From Streptococcus parauberis NCFD 2020 (GTDB lineage: Bacteria; Bacillota; Bacilli; Lactobacillales; Streptococcaceae), in assembly GCF_000187935.1 (NCBI RefSeq), contig NZ_AEUT02000001.1, positions 1,612,001 to 1,676,000 on the forward strand: a DNA stretch of 64,000 bases. The letters run 5' to 3'. A program made the translations under genes and the position numbers. The notes below the pieces were generated by a model that searched no databases, was not told the origin of the DNA, and was given only the letters and a program-made list of their open reading frames with translations. Shown one piece after another: positions 24,928-33,050 of this stretch; the first letter of the stretch is position 1, and every line of letters begins with the position of its first letter.

Positions 24928-26607
24928 ATGCACCTCTTTACCTATCGGGGACTCCGTGTCCATAAATTCTACCGTCATATCAGGATGATAACAAGACTTC
25001 TCATGTTATCACCTTTTTTGATTGGTAATGTCTTTTACTACTATCCCATCTACGACCTGATTATTGCTGACCCTTTATTTTACTTGCCAAAAATCCTACT
25101 CACCACTCTGCCACCTAACGTGATAATTCCGATTGTCAATATCATTCTCTACCAGAAAGTCCGCTTCTTCCAGCGCCTTAACTCGCTGAGGATTATGACG
25201 AACTTTCTTATGGAAAATCGGTACTATCTTTCAAAAACGGTTAGACGTGATGGCAAAACTTTTGAGAAAATTTCTCTTCCTAGAGTCTATGTCAAGCGTG
25301 GACGGTATCAGTTGTTTGCTTCCTTTGTCCTAGAAGGAAATAAGTTCCAAGACCGATTTATCAATCTTGGGGCTACGCTTGAAGTCATGTATAATGGCGA
25401 CTTTAGAAACAAGACCTTTGATGAGCGCTTTGTTCAGTATGATATTGCCATCAATCGTATTGCATCCCGTATTGATGTTTCAGAAGTTGCTATGACTGAC
25501 CAGGGCATACGCCTCATGAAAGATGTCTTTTGGGATTATATCGCTGAGCCTCACTTGCTGATTGGTGGGGGAACTGGTGGCGGTAAAACGGTTATCCTCA
25601 TGACCATTGTCTTAGCTCTGGCAAAGATTGGTTTTATAGACCTGTGCGATCCGAAGAACGCTGATTTATCAGGTCTTAAAAATATTCCCGTCTTCAAAGG
25701 GCGTGTCTTCATTTCCAAAGAAGATATCATCACTTGCCTCAAAGACAATGTCACCGAAATGGATAATCGCTACGAGACCATGCAAAATCACCCTGACTAC
25801 AAGATAGGAAAAAACTTTGCCCAGTACGGACTAAAGCCCAAATTCATCGTTATTGACGAGTGGGCAGCTTTCATCGCGAAAATTGAAAACGACTACCGCC
25901 TGCAATCAGAAGCTACGGAATATCTGACCCAGATAGTCCTAGAAGGACGCCAAGCTGGACTTTTCGTCATTCAAGCCATGCAACGTCCTGACGGCGAGTA
26001 TATCAAGACTGCCCTTCGGGACAACTTCATGAAACGGCTCTCTGTCGGACATTTGGAAGATACTGGTTATAACATGATGTTTGGCGATGCTAACCGCAAT
26101 AAAGAGTTCAAAAAGCTAGATAAAATCAATGGTAAAAAAGTTCACGGACGTGGCTATATTTCCAATAACGGTGAGCTGGCTGGTGAGTTCTTCTCCCCTT
26201 ACGTTCCCTTTAACAAAGGCTTTTCTTTTGAGGAAGAATTTATGAAATTACCTGTCCTAGAAGATGAGCAACTTATCAGTTATGAAAGCTTAACGAAGGA
26301 CACGGAACTCATCGAAGAGTTTTATGAACCAATGGAGGAGGACGTCTTGGAAGTCTTGGAAGAAAAACGTCTACTGACAGATTTTGCCAAAGAAAATGAC
26401 CTGACGGTCAAGACACTCCGCAAAATCATCTACCTTCTGGATGAACGAGGAGTTCCTTTCGACAAAGAGGAGAACTCGCTTGTGGTGACACCTTTTCAAG
26501 AACAGCTGCTTTTTGAAACCTTGGCTCTGTTTGAAGAGGAAGGACGGAAGTCTTATCCAAAGGCGGTTGAAAGCTGTCTCGCAAATCATGGGCTAGGACA
26601 AGAGTAA
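24928..26607 (+). CDS. FtsK/SpoIIIE-type coupling protein (TcpA, Tn916 Orf21-like)
   Basis: 559 residues. Two N-terminal membrane spans (about residues 17-40 and 50-75) are followed by a cytoplasmic FtsK-HerA ATPase: Walker A GGGTGGGKT near residue 214, KFIVIDEWAAF as Walker B near 309, and QAMQRPDG downstream. It delivers the relaxase-DNA complex to the mating channel. The C-terminal ~90 residues end in an HTH-like region (LTDFAKENDLTVKTLRKIIY). oriT follows immediately, then mobT, the standard order. Confidence 0.93.
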   Translation: MHLFTYRGLRVHKFYRHIRMITRLLMLSPFLIGNVFYYYPIYDLIIADPLFYLPKILLTTLPPNVIIPIVNIILYQKVRFFQRLNSLRIMTNFLMENRYYLSKTVRRDGKTFEKISLPRVYVKRGRYQLFASFVLEGNKFQDRFINLGATLEVMYNGDFRNKTFDERFVQYDIAINRIASRIDVSEVAMTDQGIRLMKDVFWDYIAEPHLLIGGGTGGGKTVILMTIVLALAKIGFIDLCDPKNADLSGLKNIPVFKGRVFISKEDIITCLKDNVTEMDNRYETMQNHPDYKIGKNFAQYGLKPKFIVIDEWAAFIAKIENDYRLQSEATEYLTQIVLEGRQAGLFVIQAMQRPDGEYIKTALRDNFMKRLSVGHLEDTGYNMMFGDANRNKEFKKLDKINGKKVHGRGYISNNGELAGEFFSPYVPFNKGFSFEEEFMKLPVLEDEQLISYESLTKDTELIEEFYEPMEEDVLEVLEEKRLLTDFAKENDLTVKTLRKIIYLLDERGVPFDKEENSLVVTPFQEQLLFETLALFEEEGRKSYPKAVESCLANHGLGQE

Positions 26608-26822
26608 GGGCAAGCCTGACACCGTCAGGCGCAGACCGTAGCTCGCAGTTCCTACCGCCCATGATTGTGATTCAACCCCCGAATTCTAATAGGGGGGTAA
26701 CATTTGTCAAAATGACAACATCCGCCCCCCAACACGCCAATAGTACCAAAGTTTTCAAAGATTTACTTAGTGTGTCACTTTTGCCAAAAAACTGTGTCAC
26801 ACGCTAGAAAGGAGGCTACCCT
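26608..26822 (+). other. oriT region between the coupling protein and relaxase genes
   Basis: Non-coding 215 bp. ACCCCC (26675-26680) and GGGGGGT (26692-26698) around GAATTCTAATA match the nick-site hairpin of ICESt3/ICEBs1/Tn916-type oriT as I remember it. TTGTCA-AAA-TGACAA (26704-26718) is a second dyad, and TGTGTCAC occurs twice (26771-26778 and 26793-26800). An imperfect CCTGAC...GTCAGG hairpin lies at about 26616-26628. Part of the region may also act as a single-strand origin. Confidence 0.85.
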
Positions 26823-26826
26823 ATGA

Positions 26827-28086
26827 ATGGATAAACTAAGCCCACTCAATCTCAAGAAATTCCGAAAGCAAACAGGGATGACGCAAAAACAATTTGCGGA
26901 GTCCGTTGGGATTTCTACCCGTACCTACCGCAGCTATGAAGATGGCTCACGAGGTTTGAGCCTAGAAAAGTTCGGTCAGTTCAAAGCGGAGCTTGGCTAT
27001 CATCAAGAGAATGCCGAAGAACTGATTGATGTTCATATCGACTACCTCCGCATGACCTTCATGTCTATCCGTGACCTATCTCACTTCTGCCAGACCTATC
27101 TTCACTGCTCCTTTACCGAGTTCAAAGAGTTCGAAACCAGGCTCCTAAATTACACAAGGCTCTGGAAGCGAGGCAACATTTGGTTATTTGATTTTTTTGA
27201 CAAAATCGAAACAGGAAATTACCAAGTGACCCTACAACTCTCTGGTCAAGGATGCCGTGAAATGGAACTTGTCCTAGACAGTATCGACATGATCTGGCAA
27301 GAATTTCTTCAAGCTCTGCTCTTTGACCTCACAGATAGCCGAGTAACACGACTAGATATTGCCATGGATGAACGCTATCTAGGACATGACAGAGAGGACG
27401 AACAATTTCTTCTCTCTGATATGATTGCCAAGGTCTATAAAGACGAGGTGAGTTTTAAGAATATCAGAACCTGGAATCACATTGGCGGTGGTAACCTCAG
27501 AAACATGGAAGAGGTGGACGGTAGCCAAGGTATCTCCCTTTATTTTGGAAGTCGCCAGAGTAACCTCTACTTCAACTTCTATGAAAAACGTTACGAACTC
27601 GCTAAAAGTGAACAATTCTCCGTGGAAGAATCCCTGGAGATTTTTGGTATCTGGAACCGTTACGAGTTGCGCTTCGCTCAAGAAAAAGCACAGCTGGCTA
27701 TTGAAGAATACATCAGCGGTGTTGATCTGGCAGAAATTGCCCGTGGCGTTATCAATCATGAAATGCAGGTTTACGATGGTACCAATAAATTTGGTGCCTT
27801 TGTCCCTGACCCAAAATGGCAACGCATGTTTGGTGGCACAGAGCCCTTGAAACTCAGGATGAAACCCGAACCCTATTCCATCGATAGGACGATAAAATGG
27901 CTCATGTACCAAGTCGCCAACTCGCTCAAACTAGTAGAGGAGGCTGACAAAATTATGGAGACTGACTTTATCAAGACGATTCAGGAAAATGGTGAAATCA
28001 CTGATAGAGCAGAAAGTATCCTGCAAGACTTGCAAGCATCCTATAACCTAAAGAAAAAGGAGGAAAATCATGGAATACAAAGTTGA
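26827..28086 (+). CDS. mobT: MobT-family relaxase (Rep_trans type, Tn916 Orf20-like)
   Basis: 419 residues. An N-terminal XRE-like HTH (KFRKQTGMTQKQFAESVGIS) is joined to a Rep_trans rolling-circle domain with VTRLDIAMDERYLG (metal-binding part), YFGSRQSNLYFNFYEKRYEL (catalytic-Tyr region) and WNRYELRFAQEKA. MobT nicks oriT and initiates transfer and plasmid-like replication. The ATG at 26827 is 11 bp from GGAGG; an ATG at 26823 has better spacing but opens only a three-codon ORF. Directly downstream of oriT. Confidence 0.93.
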   Translation: MDKLSPLNLKKFRKQTGMTQKQFAESVGISTRTYRSYEDGSRGLSLEKFGQFKAELGYHQENAEELIDVHIDYLRMTFMSIRDLSHFCQTYLHCSFTEFKEFETRLLNYTRLWKRGNIWLFDFFDKIETGNYQVTLQLSGQGCREMELVLDSIDMIWQEFLQALLFDLTDSRVTRLDIAMDERYLGHDREDEQFLLSDMIAKVYKDEVSFKNIRTWNHIGGGNLRNMEEVDGSQGISLYFGSRQSNLYFNFYEKRYELAKSEQFSVEESLEIFGIWNRYELRFAQEKAQLAIEEYISGVDLAEIARGVINHEMQVYDGTNKFGAFVPDPKWQRMFGGTEPLKLRMKPEPYSIDRTIKWLMYQVANSLKLVEEADKIMETDFIKTIQENGEITDRAESILQDLQASYNLKKKEENHGIQS

Positions 28087-28300
28087 ACTCTCTAGCATCG
28101 ACAATTTCAAGGCTTGGTCTGGTGGCAGAGAAACCCTAGACACTGTCCGTGAACGTGGCGGAATTGACCAACTCACTAGCCTCTGTGAAGATGTTTTCTC
28201 AAGTAGCACACCAACAGAGGGACAAATCAATGATTGGCTCTGGTTTGATGATGACTATATTTATCAAGCACTTGGCTATCATGACCTAATCGAAGAATGA
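28070..28300 (+). CDS. Small conjugation-operon protein (Tn916 Orf19-like)
   Basis: 76 residues, acidic, starting MEYKVELSSIDNFKAWSGG and ending DDDYIYQALGYHDLIEE. It overlaps the end of mobT by 17 bp, so it is translationally coupled. Similar short genes follow the relaxase in Tn916 and ICESt3. Function unknown; an adaptor or antirestriction-like acidic protein is possible but unsupported. Confidence 0.7.
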   Translation: MEYKVELSSIDNFKAWSGGRETLDTVRERGGIDQLTSLCEDVFSSSTPTEGQINDWLWFDDDYIYQALGYHDLIEE

Positions 28301-28320
28301 TAAGGAGGCACCTATGACCC

Positions 28321-28872
28321 ATGCTTGTCAAAAAAATCTACGAAGGCATCACCTGCTTTCCTGATACTAATGAGTTCTGGAATCTCTATATCGTACTCAT
28401 GAAGGAAAAGGACTTTTTCTTTGATGCCTTTGCTCGCGAAACCGTTGACCTCGACTCTCCCGCTAAATACCAACACGCCTACTTTACGACTGATGGTCAA
28501 GTCCTAGACTTTAACCGAAACATGGATACCAAACTGGTCACTCTTTTTCGACAAGTCATCTTAGACCAACAAGAACAATTCATGGAGGAAATTATCATGG
28601 CAGAACAATCACTCATTGAAAAGAAAATCAAAGCTGCTTCCCTAGAACTGGGCGAACTCCTCAAGGCACACAAAGATAAAGAAGCCTGGACAAAAGCTGG
28701 TGAGCTCAATCACCTGCTTAAAAATGAGGAAGCTGAAAAACTCCCTGCTGACCTTCTCGAAAAAATCCGCCTGGAACTTCGTGGCTACTACTACGTCAAT
28801 GGAGAAATCAATAAACTCCACAAGCAGCTCTATGCCAAAGGCAATAAATTGATTGAACTGGCTAGCGCCTGA
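28321..28872 (+). CDS. Hypothetical conjugation-operon protein (ICESt3 OrfH position)
   Basis: 183 residues; the N-terminal half is mixed alpha/beta and acidic (FPDTNEFWNLYIVLMKEKDFFF), the C-terminal half forms strong coiled-coil helices (EQSLIEKKIKAASLELGELL). No membrane span or known motif. AAGGAGG lies 14 bp upstream, and a nearer ATG at 28314 opens a 16-codon out-of-frame ORF. Located between the relaxase and VirB8-like genes. Confidence 0.7.
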   Translation: MLVKKIYEGITCFPDTNEFWNLYIVLMKEKDFFFDAFARETVDLDSPAKYQHAYFTTDGQVLDFNRNMDTKLVTLFRQVILDQQEQFMEEIIMAEQSLIEKKIKAASLELGELLKAHKDKEAWTKAGELNHLLKNEEAEKLPADLLEKIRLELRGYYYVNGEINKLHKQLYAKGNKLIELASA

Positions 28873-28884
28873 TAAGGAGGGATT

Positions 28885-29865
28885 ATGAATAAACTGAAAA
28901 CACTCATCCAACAAATCAATCATTACTTGTCTCGTTTCAAGAAACAAGATAAGAAGCGTGGCTCACCAAAGCTCATCAAAACAACACGGAAAAACGTGAA
29001 TATCCTAGTCCTTACTGGATTAGGATTTTTAGTTTTCATCGGAGCCACTGGTTCCTTGCGTGCTATCACGCTATCAAGCAAGGTCACTTTTCTTGAAAAG
29101 GAGGTCAAAAAGGCTCAATCCTCTCAAGTGGTGACTAGGGCAACTGACACCGACTACCGTTTAACCTATTACCTCAACGACTTTGTCGCAGCCTACTTCT
29201 CTTTCTCTGATAAAGCCGAAGAACAAGAAGCCCAAATTGAAAAGCTCAATAGCTTTTATGATGTTGAACCTGAGATTAAGTCACAAGGTCAGAAACGAAC
29301 ACCTATGTCTCTGGTCTCAGCTAGGTTGTTATTGCTGACGGAGAACACGGCGACTTATCAAGTGACCTACAAGCAGAAAGTCAGTGATAAGGAAGAAGAA
29401 ATCATCACAGGGTTTAATATCCCCTACGCTTCTAAAAATGGCTCCCACTACGTCTCAGGACTTCCCTGGTATTCCAGCCTAAGCAATAACCAAGCCAAAG
29501 GCTTTGGCAAAGAATCAGTGCTCAGTCTGACCGCTTCTGACAATCTCCCTGAAAAGACACACAAGAAAGTCAAAAAGTTCCTCAACGTCTTCTTTACCAA
29601 CTACACCACTGACCAGGACAATCTGGACTTGGTTGGTAAGGATTTAGCCGTCCTCGAAAACACAACTTTCAAATCACTGGACTATGTCTATCTGACAGAA
29701 GATGGTGATACCATTACCGCCTACGTTCAAGCCACCTTTGAAGTCGCTGGCAACACTCGCTCAGAGAATTTCACCCTGACCCTCACACCTAAAGGAAATT
29801 CCTACTATGTGACTAAAGTCGCTCACACTATTCCAAAAAATTATGCAAAACATGAAGGAGAATAA
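28885..29865 (+). CDS. VirB8-like / TcpC conjugation protein (ICESt3 OrfG-like)
   Basis: 326 residues. A basic cytoplasmic N-terminus is followed by one membrane span (NILVLTGLGFLVFIGATGSL, ~33-53) and an external part with two NTF2-like domains, as in TcpC of pCW3 and OrfG of ICESt3. It forms part of the type IV secretion scaffold in the membrane. AAGGAGG precedes the ATG. Order with the following TcpD- and TcpE-like genes supports the assignment. Confidence 0.88.
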   Translation: MNKLKTLIQQINHYLSRFKKQDKKRGSPKLIKTTRKNVNILVLTGLGFLVFIGATGSLRAITLSSKVTFLEKEVKKAQSSQVVTRATDTDYRLTYYLNDFVAAYFSFSDKAEEQEAQIEKLNSFYDVEPEIKSQGQKRTPMSLVSARLLLLTENTATYQVTYKQKVSDKEEEIITGFNIPYASKNGSHYVSGLPWYSSLSNNQAKGFGKESVLSLTASDNLPEKTHKKVKKFLNVFFTNYTTDQDNLDLVGKDLAVLENTTFKSLDYVYLTEDGDTITAYVQATFEVAGNTRSENFTLTLTPKGNSYYVTKVAHTIPKNYAKHEGE

Positions 29866-29870
29866 TATCT

Positions 29871-30095
29871 ATGAACACAAGCTCACTACAACAATTTCTC
29901 CAAGGTGATGGTGCTTGGATTATCACTGCTGTGGCAATCCTATTAGCCATCAAGGCTTGGAAAAACAGCTCCTGGCTCCAGCTCTTTTCCGTCATTGGAT
30001 TTTGGGGAATCATCGTGTCCATGACCAAAGGACAACAGATTCTTTCTGTCATTGGTTGGTTCCTACGCCTCATTGGTATTGAAACGGGGCTCTGA
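29871..30095 (+). CDS. TcpD-like small membrane protein
   Basis: 74 residues with two membrane spans: GAWIITAVAILLAIKAW (14-30) and SWLQLFSVIGFWGIIVSM (34-51). Matches the OrfF/TcpD position in ICESt3-type operons. It starts 5 bp after the VirB8-like gene. Probably a channel or scaffold subunit of the conjugation apparatus. Confidence 0.8.
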   Translation: MNTSSLQQFLQGDGAWIITAVAILLAIKAWKNSSWLQLFSVIGFWGIIVSMTKGQQILSVIGWFLRLIGIETGL

Positions 30096-30096
30096 T

Positions 30097-30519
30097 ATGA
30101 ACAACGAGAAAGAACCACTCTATGACTACGCTAGGGGGCTAAATGCTCCTTACTGGATACAGGAAATCAAGACACAGAAAGGGGCACGTATCTGGTACTT
30201 CGCAACACCGATGCAGCTGTCCTTTTTTGTTGTCTTTATTCTCGTCTTTGTCGTCATGCTCCTGGGACTTTCTTTCATCCTTGTCCCACTAGCTAAAATC
30301 ACTCACTCAATCTCCATGTTGCTCTACGCTTACGTTCCCTACAAGCTCGCCAAATTCTACACAGAGTATGAACCACACGGAAAGAAAATGCACAACTTTC
30401 TGGCTGACTACTTCCGTTACCTCTATGAATTTCGCTGGAACAAGAAAGCCATCTACCATGATGAGAGAGTGGAACCTTATGACGATGAAGACATTGTCTT
30501 TGAACAAACACACCTTTAG
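30097..30519 (+). CDS. TcpE-family conjugation membrane protein (Tn916 Orf17-like)
   Basis: 140 residues from ATG 30097, immediately after the preceding stop. After a soluble N-terminus (YDYARGLNAPYWIQEIKT) come two membrane spans (QLSFFVVFILVFVVMLLGLS and VPLAKITHSISMLLYAYVPY), then the conserved FYTEYEPHGKKMHNFLADYF tail of the TcpE/YddC family. Sits between the TcpD-like and VirB4 genes, as in Tn916 and ICEBs1. Confidence 0.87.
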   Translation: MNNEKEPLYDYARGLNAPYWIQEIKTQKGARIWYFATPMQLSFFVVFILVFVVMLLGLSFILVPLAKITHSISMLLYAYVPYKLAKFYTEYEPHGKKMHNFLADYFRYLYEFRWNKKAIYHDERVEPYDDEDIVFEQTHL

Positions 30520-30531
30520 AAAGGAGGCGCT

Positions 30532-33036
30532 ATGGCACTAAAACTACAATACCCCATCAAAGCTACTCATGAAAACTTAGTTTTTCGCAAAGACAAGCAA
30601 GTCATGGCTTACTACCGTATTCCTAATACGCCCATCACCATCACTGATGACGAGAAAAAAGGAAAGCACAAAATCACGGTCAGTCAGATGCTCAAAAAAC
30701 TGGCTAAAAACCAGCACTTTGACATTTCCCTCATTCCAAAGGATTACCTACTGGAAGAAAAGATGCGTGACTTTATGGATGCTCTCTCTCCAAACAATCA
30801 AGCACTTGGTCAAGACCTACTACTCTACACGGTTGATAAGCTGACGGATGAAATGGAAATCCCTTATCAGTTTGACTGGCTAGTCGGTGTCCGTTTGAGA
30901 AAACATGACAAGGGAGCTAGTCTTGCTGACCTCGCCTATGAACGACTCTCTGAGATTTCAGAGACCCTGGCTAACGGCCTTGGCTTTGAACTGGAGGAAG
31001 AAAAGCCCTGGTTTGAAGACTACCTCGCTGATGAACAAGTCATCTACCAAATACTTTCAACCCTTCGCTGTCGCCGCCTGACAGATGACGAGCTCTTCTA
31101 TTACCAGCGGATGCAATACCTCCGCTACATTCCCCACCTTAAGAAAGAAGTCATTGCTAACCGCTCCCTTTTCAATGTCACAGACACCTTGATTAAAAGC
31201 ATGAACGGTGGTTTTCTCAAACTCGAAAGTCCCTATGGCAGTTCCTTTGTGTCCATTCTTCCTGTTGGGAGATTCAACACAATCTTCAACGGTTTCCATC
31301 TAGGCGAATTTGTCCAACGTCTCAACTTCCCCGTGGAACTACGCTTCAAGGCTGAGTTCATTGACCGCAATAAAATCAAAGGAAAAATGGGTCGTTCCAA
31401 CACTCGCTATAAGAACATCATGGAAGAAGCTGAGAATACCGATACCGTCCAACAAGACGAGATTATCATGGGCTCATTCTCGCTGAAAGACCTAATGAAG
31501 AAAGTAGGGAATAAAGAAGAAATCATTGAATACGGTACCTATCTCATTGTCTCTGGTTCGTCACTTAGTCAGCTGAGAAGTCGTCGTCAGGTCGTCCTTA
31601 ACTACTTTGATGACATGAGAGTTGAAATCAGTGAGGCTAGCCATGACACACCTTACCTCTTCCAAGCTCTGCTCTACGGTCAAGACTTGCAGAAGAAAAC
31701 TCGAACCTGGACACACATGGTCACCAGCCGTGGCTTTGCGGAGCTCATGCCCTTTACCAACACATCGGCTGGTAACCGTATTGGCTGGTATATCGGACGA
31801 GTCGATAACTGGACGGGTCGCTGGGACAATATCGAAAAAGCCATCATCGCCTCTAAAAACATTGTCCTCTTTAATGCGACTGTCGGTAATAAAGAAGACA
31901 TTGCAGGTAAGATTACCAAGAACCCACACATCATCATTACAGGTGCCACAGGTCAAGGGAAATCCTTCCTAGCACAGATTATCTTCTTATCTGTCGCCCT
32001 TCAAAATGTGAAGACACTCTACATTGACCCTAAACGGGAACTCCGCCATCACTACCAAGAAATCATCAATAATCCTAAGTTTGCCCATCTCTATCCTGAA
32101 CGCAAAAAACAAATTGAAGCCTTCAACTTTGTCACTCTCGATAGCTCGCTCACCTCCAACCACGGAGTGCTTGACCCTATTGTCGTACTGGATAAAGAAC
32201 AAGCCGTTGAAGTCGCTAAGAATATGCTGGAATTCTTGCTCCAAGCGGTTGACAACGTCACCATGGATCAGAAGACAGCTATTACCGAAACCATCAACGA
32301 TATTGTCGATAAAAGACAAGCAGGTCAAACGGTTGGCTTTAAGCACGTTCTGGAAGCACTTAAAGACAGTGATAACGACCAAATCGCCTCAGTCGGTCGC
32401 TACCTCACTTCTATTGTAACCAACTCCATCTTGGAACTCGCCTTCTCTGACGGAACAACTCAAGGGCTCAACTATGAGTCACAAGTCACCATTCTTGAAG
32501 TTGCTAACCTGAAATTACCTAAGACAGATGCCACGAAGATTTCTGACCACGAACGAAACTCTATTGCTCTCATGTTTGCCCTTGGTGCTTTCTGTACCCA
32601 CTTTGGTGAACGTGACGAAAGTGAAGATACTATTGAGTTCTTTGACGAAGCCTGGATTCTTATGAAGTCTGCCGAAGGTCAAGCTGTTATCAAGAACATG
32701 CGCCGTATCGGTCGCTCTAAAAATAACACCCTGGCACTCATCACGCAATCTGTCCACGATGCTGAAAACGATGATGACACAACTGGCTTTGGAACCATCT
32801 TTGCTTTCTACGAAAAATCAGAACGAGAAGATATTCTCAAGCACGTCAATCTGGAACCAACAGAAAGCAACCTGGAATGGATTGACAATATGATTTCAGG
32901 TCAATGCCTCTACTATGACGTCTATGGCAATCTGAACATGATTTCCATTCACAACATCTTTGAAGACATCGACATGCTTCTAAAACCAATGAAAGCAACG
33001 GTATCATCTAGCCTTGAAAATAAATATGCTAGTTAG
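30532..33036 (+). CDS. VirB4/TraE-type conjugation ATPase (Tn916 Orf16, ConE-like)
   Basis: 834 residues, soluble. Walker A GATGQGKS is near residues 470-477, Walker B IEFFDEAWILM near 703, then RRIGRSKNNTLALITQS, the arginine-finger/sensor region of HerA-VirB4 ATPases. It powers assembly of the type IV secretion channel. Strong AAAGGAGG ribosome binding site. Length fits the family, and the frame is intact. Confidence 0.95.
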   Translation: MALKLQYPIKATHENLVFRKDKQVMAYYRIPNTPITITDDEKKGKHKITVSQMLKKLAKNQHFDISLIPKDYLLEEKMRDFMDALSPNNQALGQDLLLYTVDKLTDEMEIPYQFDWLVGVRLRKHDKGASLADLAYERLSEISETLANGLGFELEEEKPWFEDYLADEQVIYQILSTLRCRRLTDDELFYYQRMQYLRYIPHLKKEVIANRSLFNVTDTLIKSMNGGFLKLESPYGSSFVSILPVGRFNTIFNGFHLGEFVQRLNFPVELRFKAEFIDRNKIKGKMGRSNTRYKNIMEEAENTDTVQQDEIIMGSFSLKDLMKKVGNKEEIIEYGTYLIVSGSSLSQLRSRRQVVLNYFDDMRVEISEASHDTPYLFQALLYGQDLQKKTRTWTHMVTSRGFAELMPFTNTSAGNRIGWYIGRVDNWTGRWDNIEKAIIASKNIVLFNATVGNKEDIAGKITKNPHIIITGATGQGKSFLAQIIFLSVALQNVKTLYIDPKRELRHHYQEIINNPKFAHLYPERKKQIEAFNFVTLDSSLTSNHGVLDPIVVLDKEQAVEVAKNMLEFLLQAVDNVTMDQKTAITETINDIVDKRQAGQTVGFKHVLEALKDSDNDQIASVGRYLTSIVTNSILELAFSDGTTQGLNYESQVTILEVANLKLPKTDATKISDHERNSIALMFALGAFCTHFGERDESEDTIEFFDEAWILMKSAEGQAVIKNMRRIGRSKNNTLALITQSVHDAENDDDTTGFGTIFAFYEKSEREDILKHVNLEPTESNLEWIDNMISGQCLYYDVYGNLNMISIHNIFEDIDMLLKPMKATVSSSLENKYAS

Positions 33037-33050
33037 AAAGGAGGGCTCAC

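Noticed and set aside
30299..30513. Minus-strand ORFs opposite the conjugation genes, and similar ones throughout 23-36 kb and 40-64 kb
   Set aside because: They are antisense shadows of well-supported genes, with no ribosome sites.
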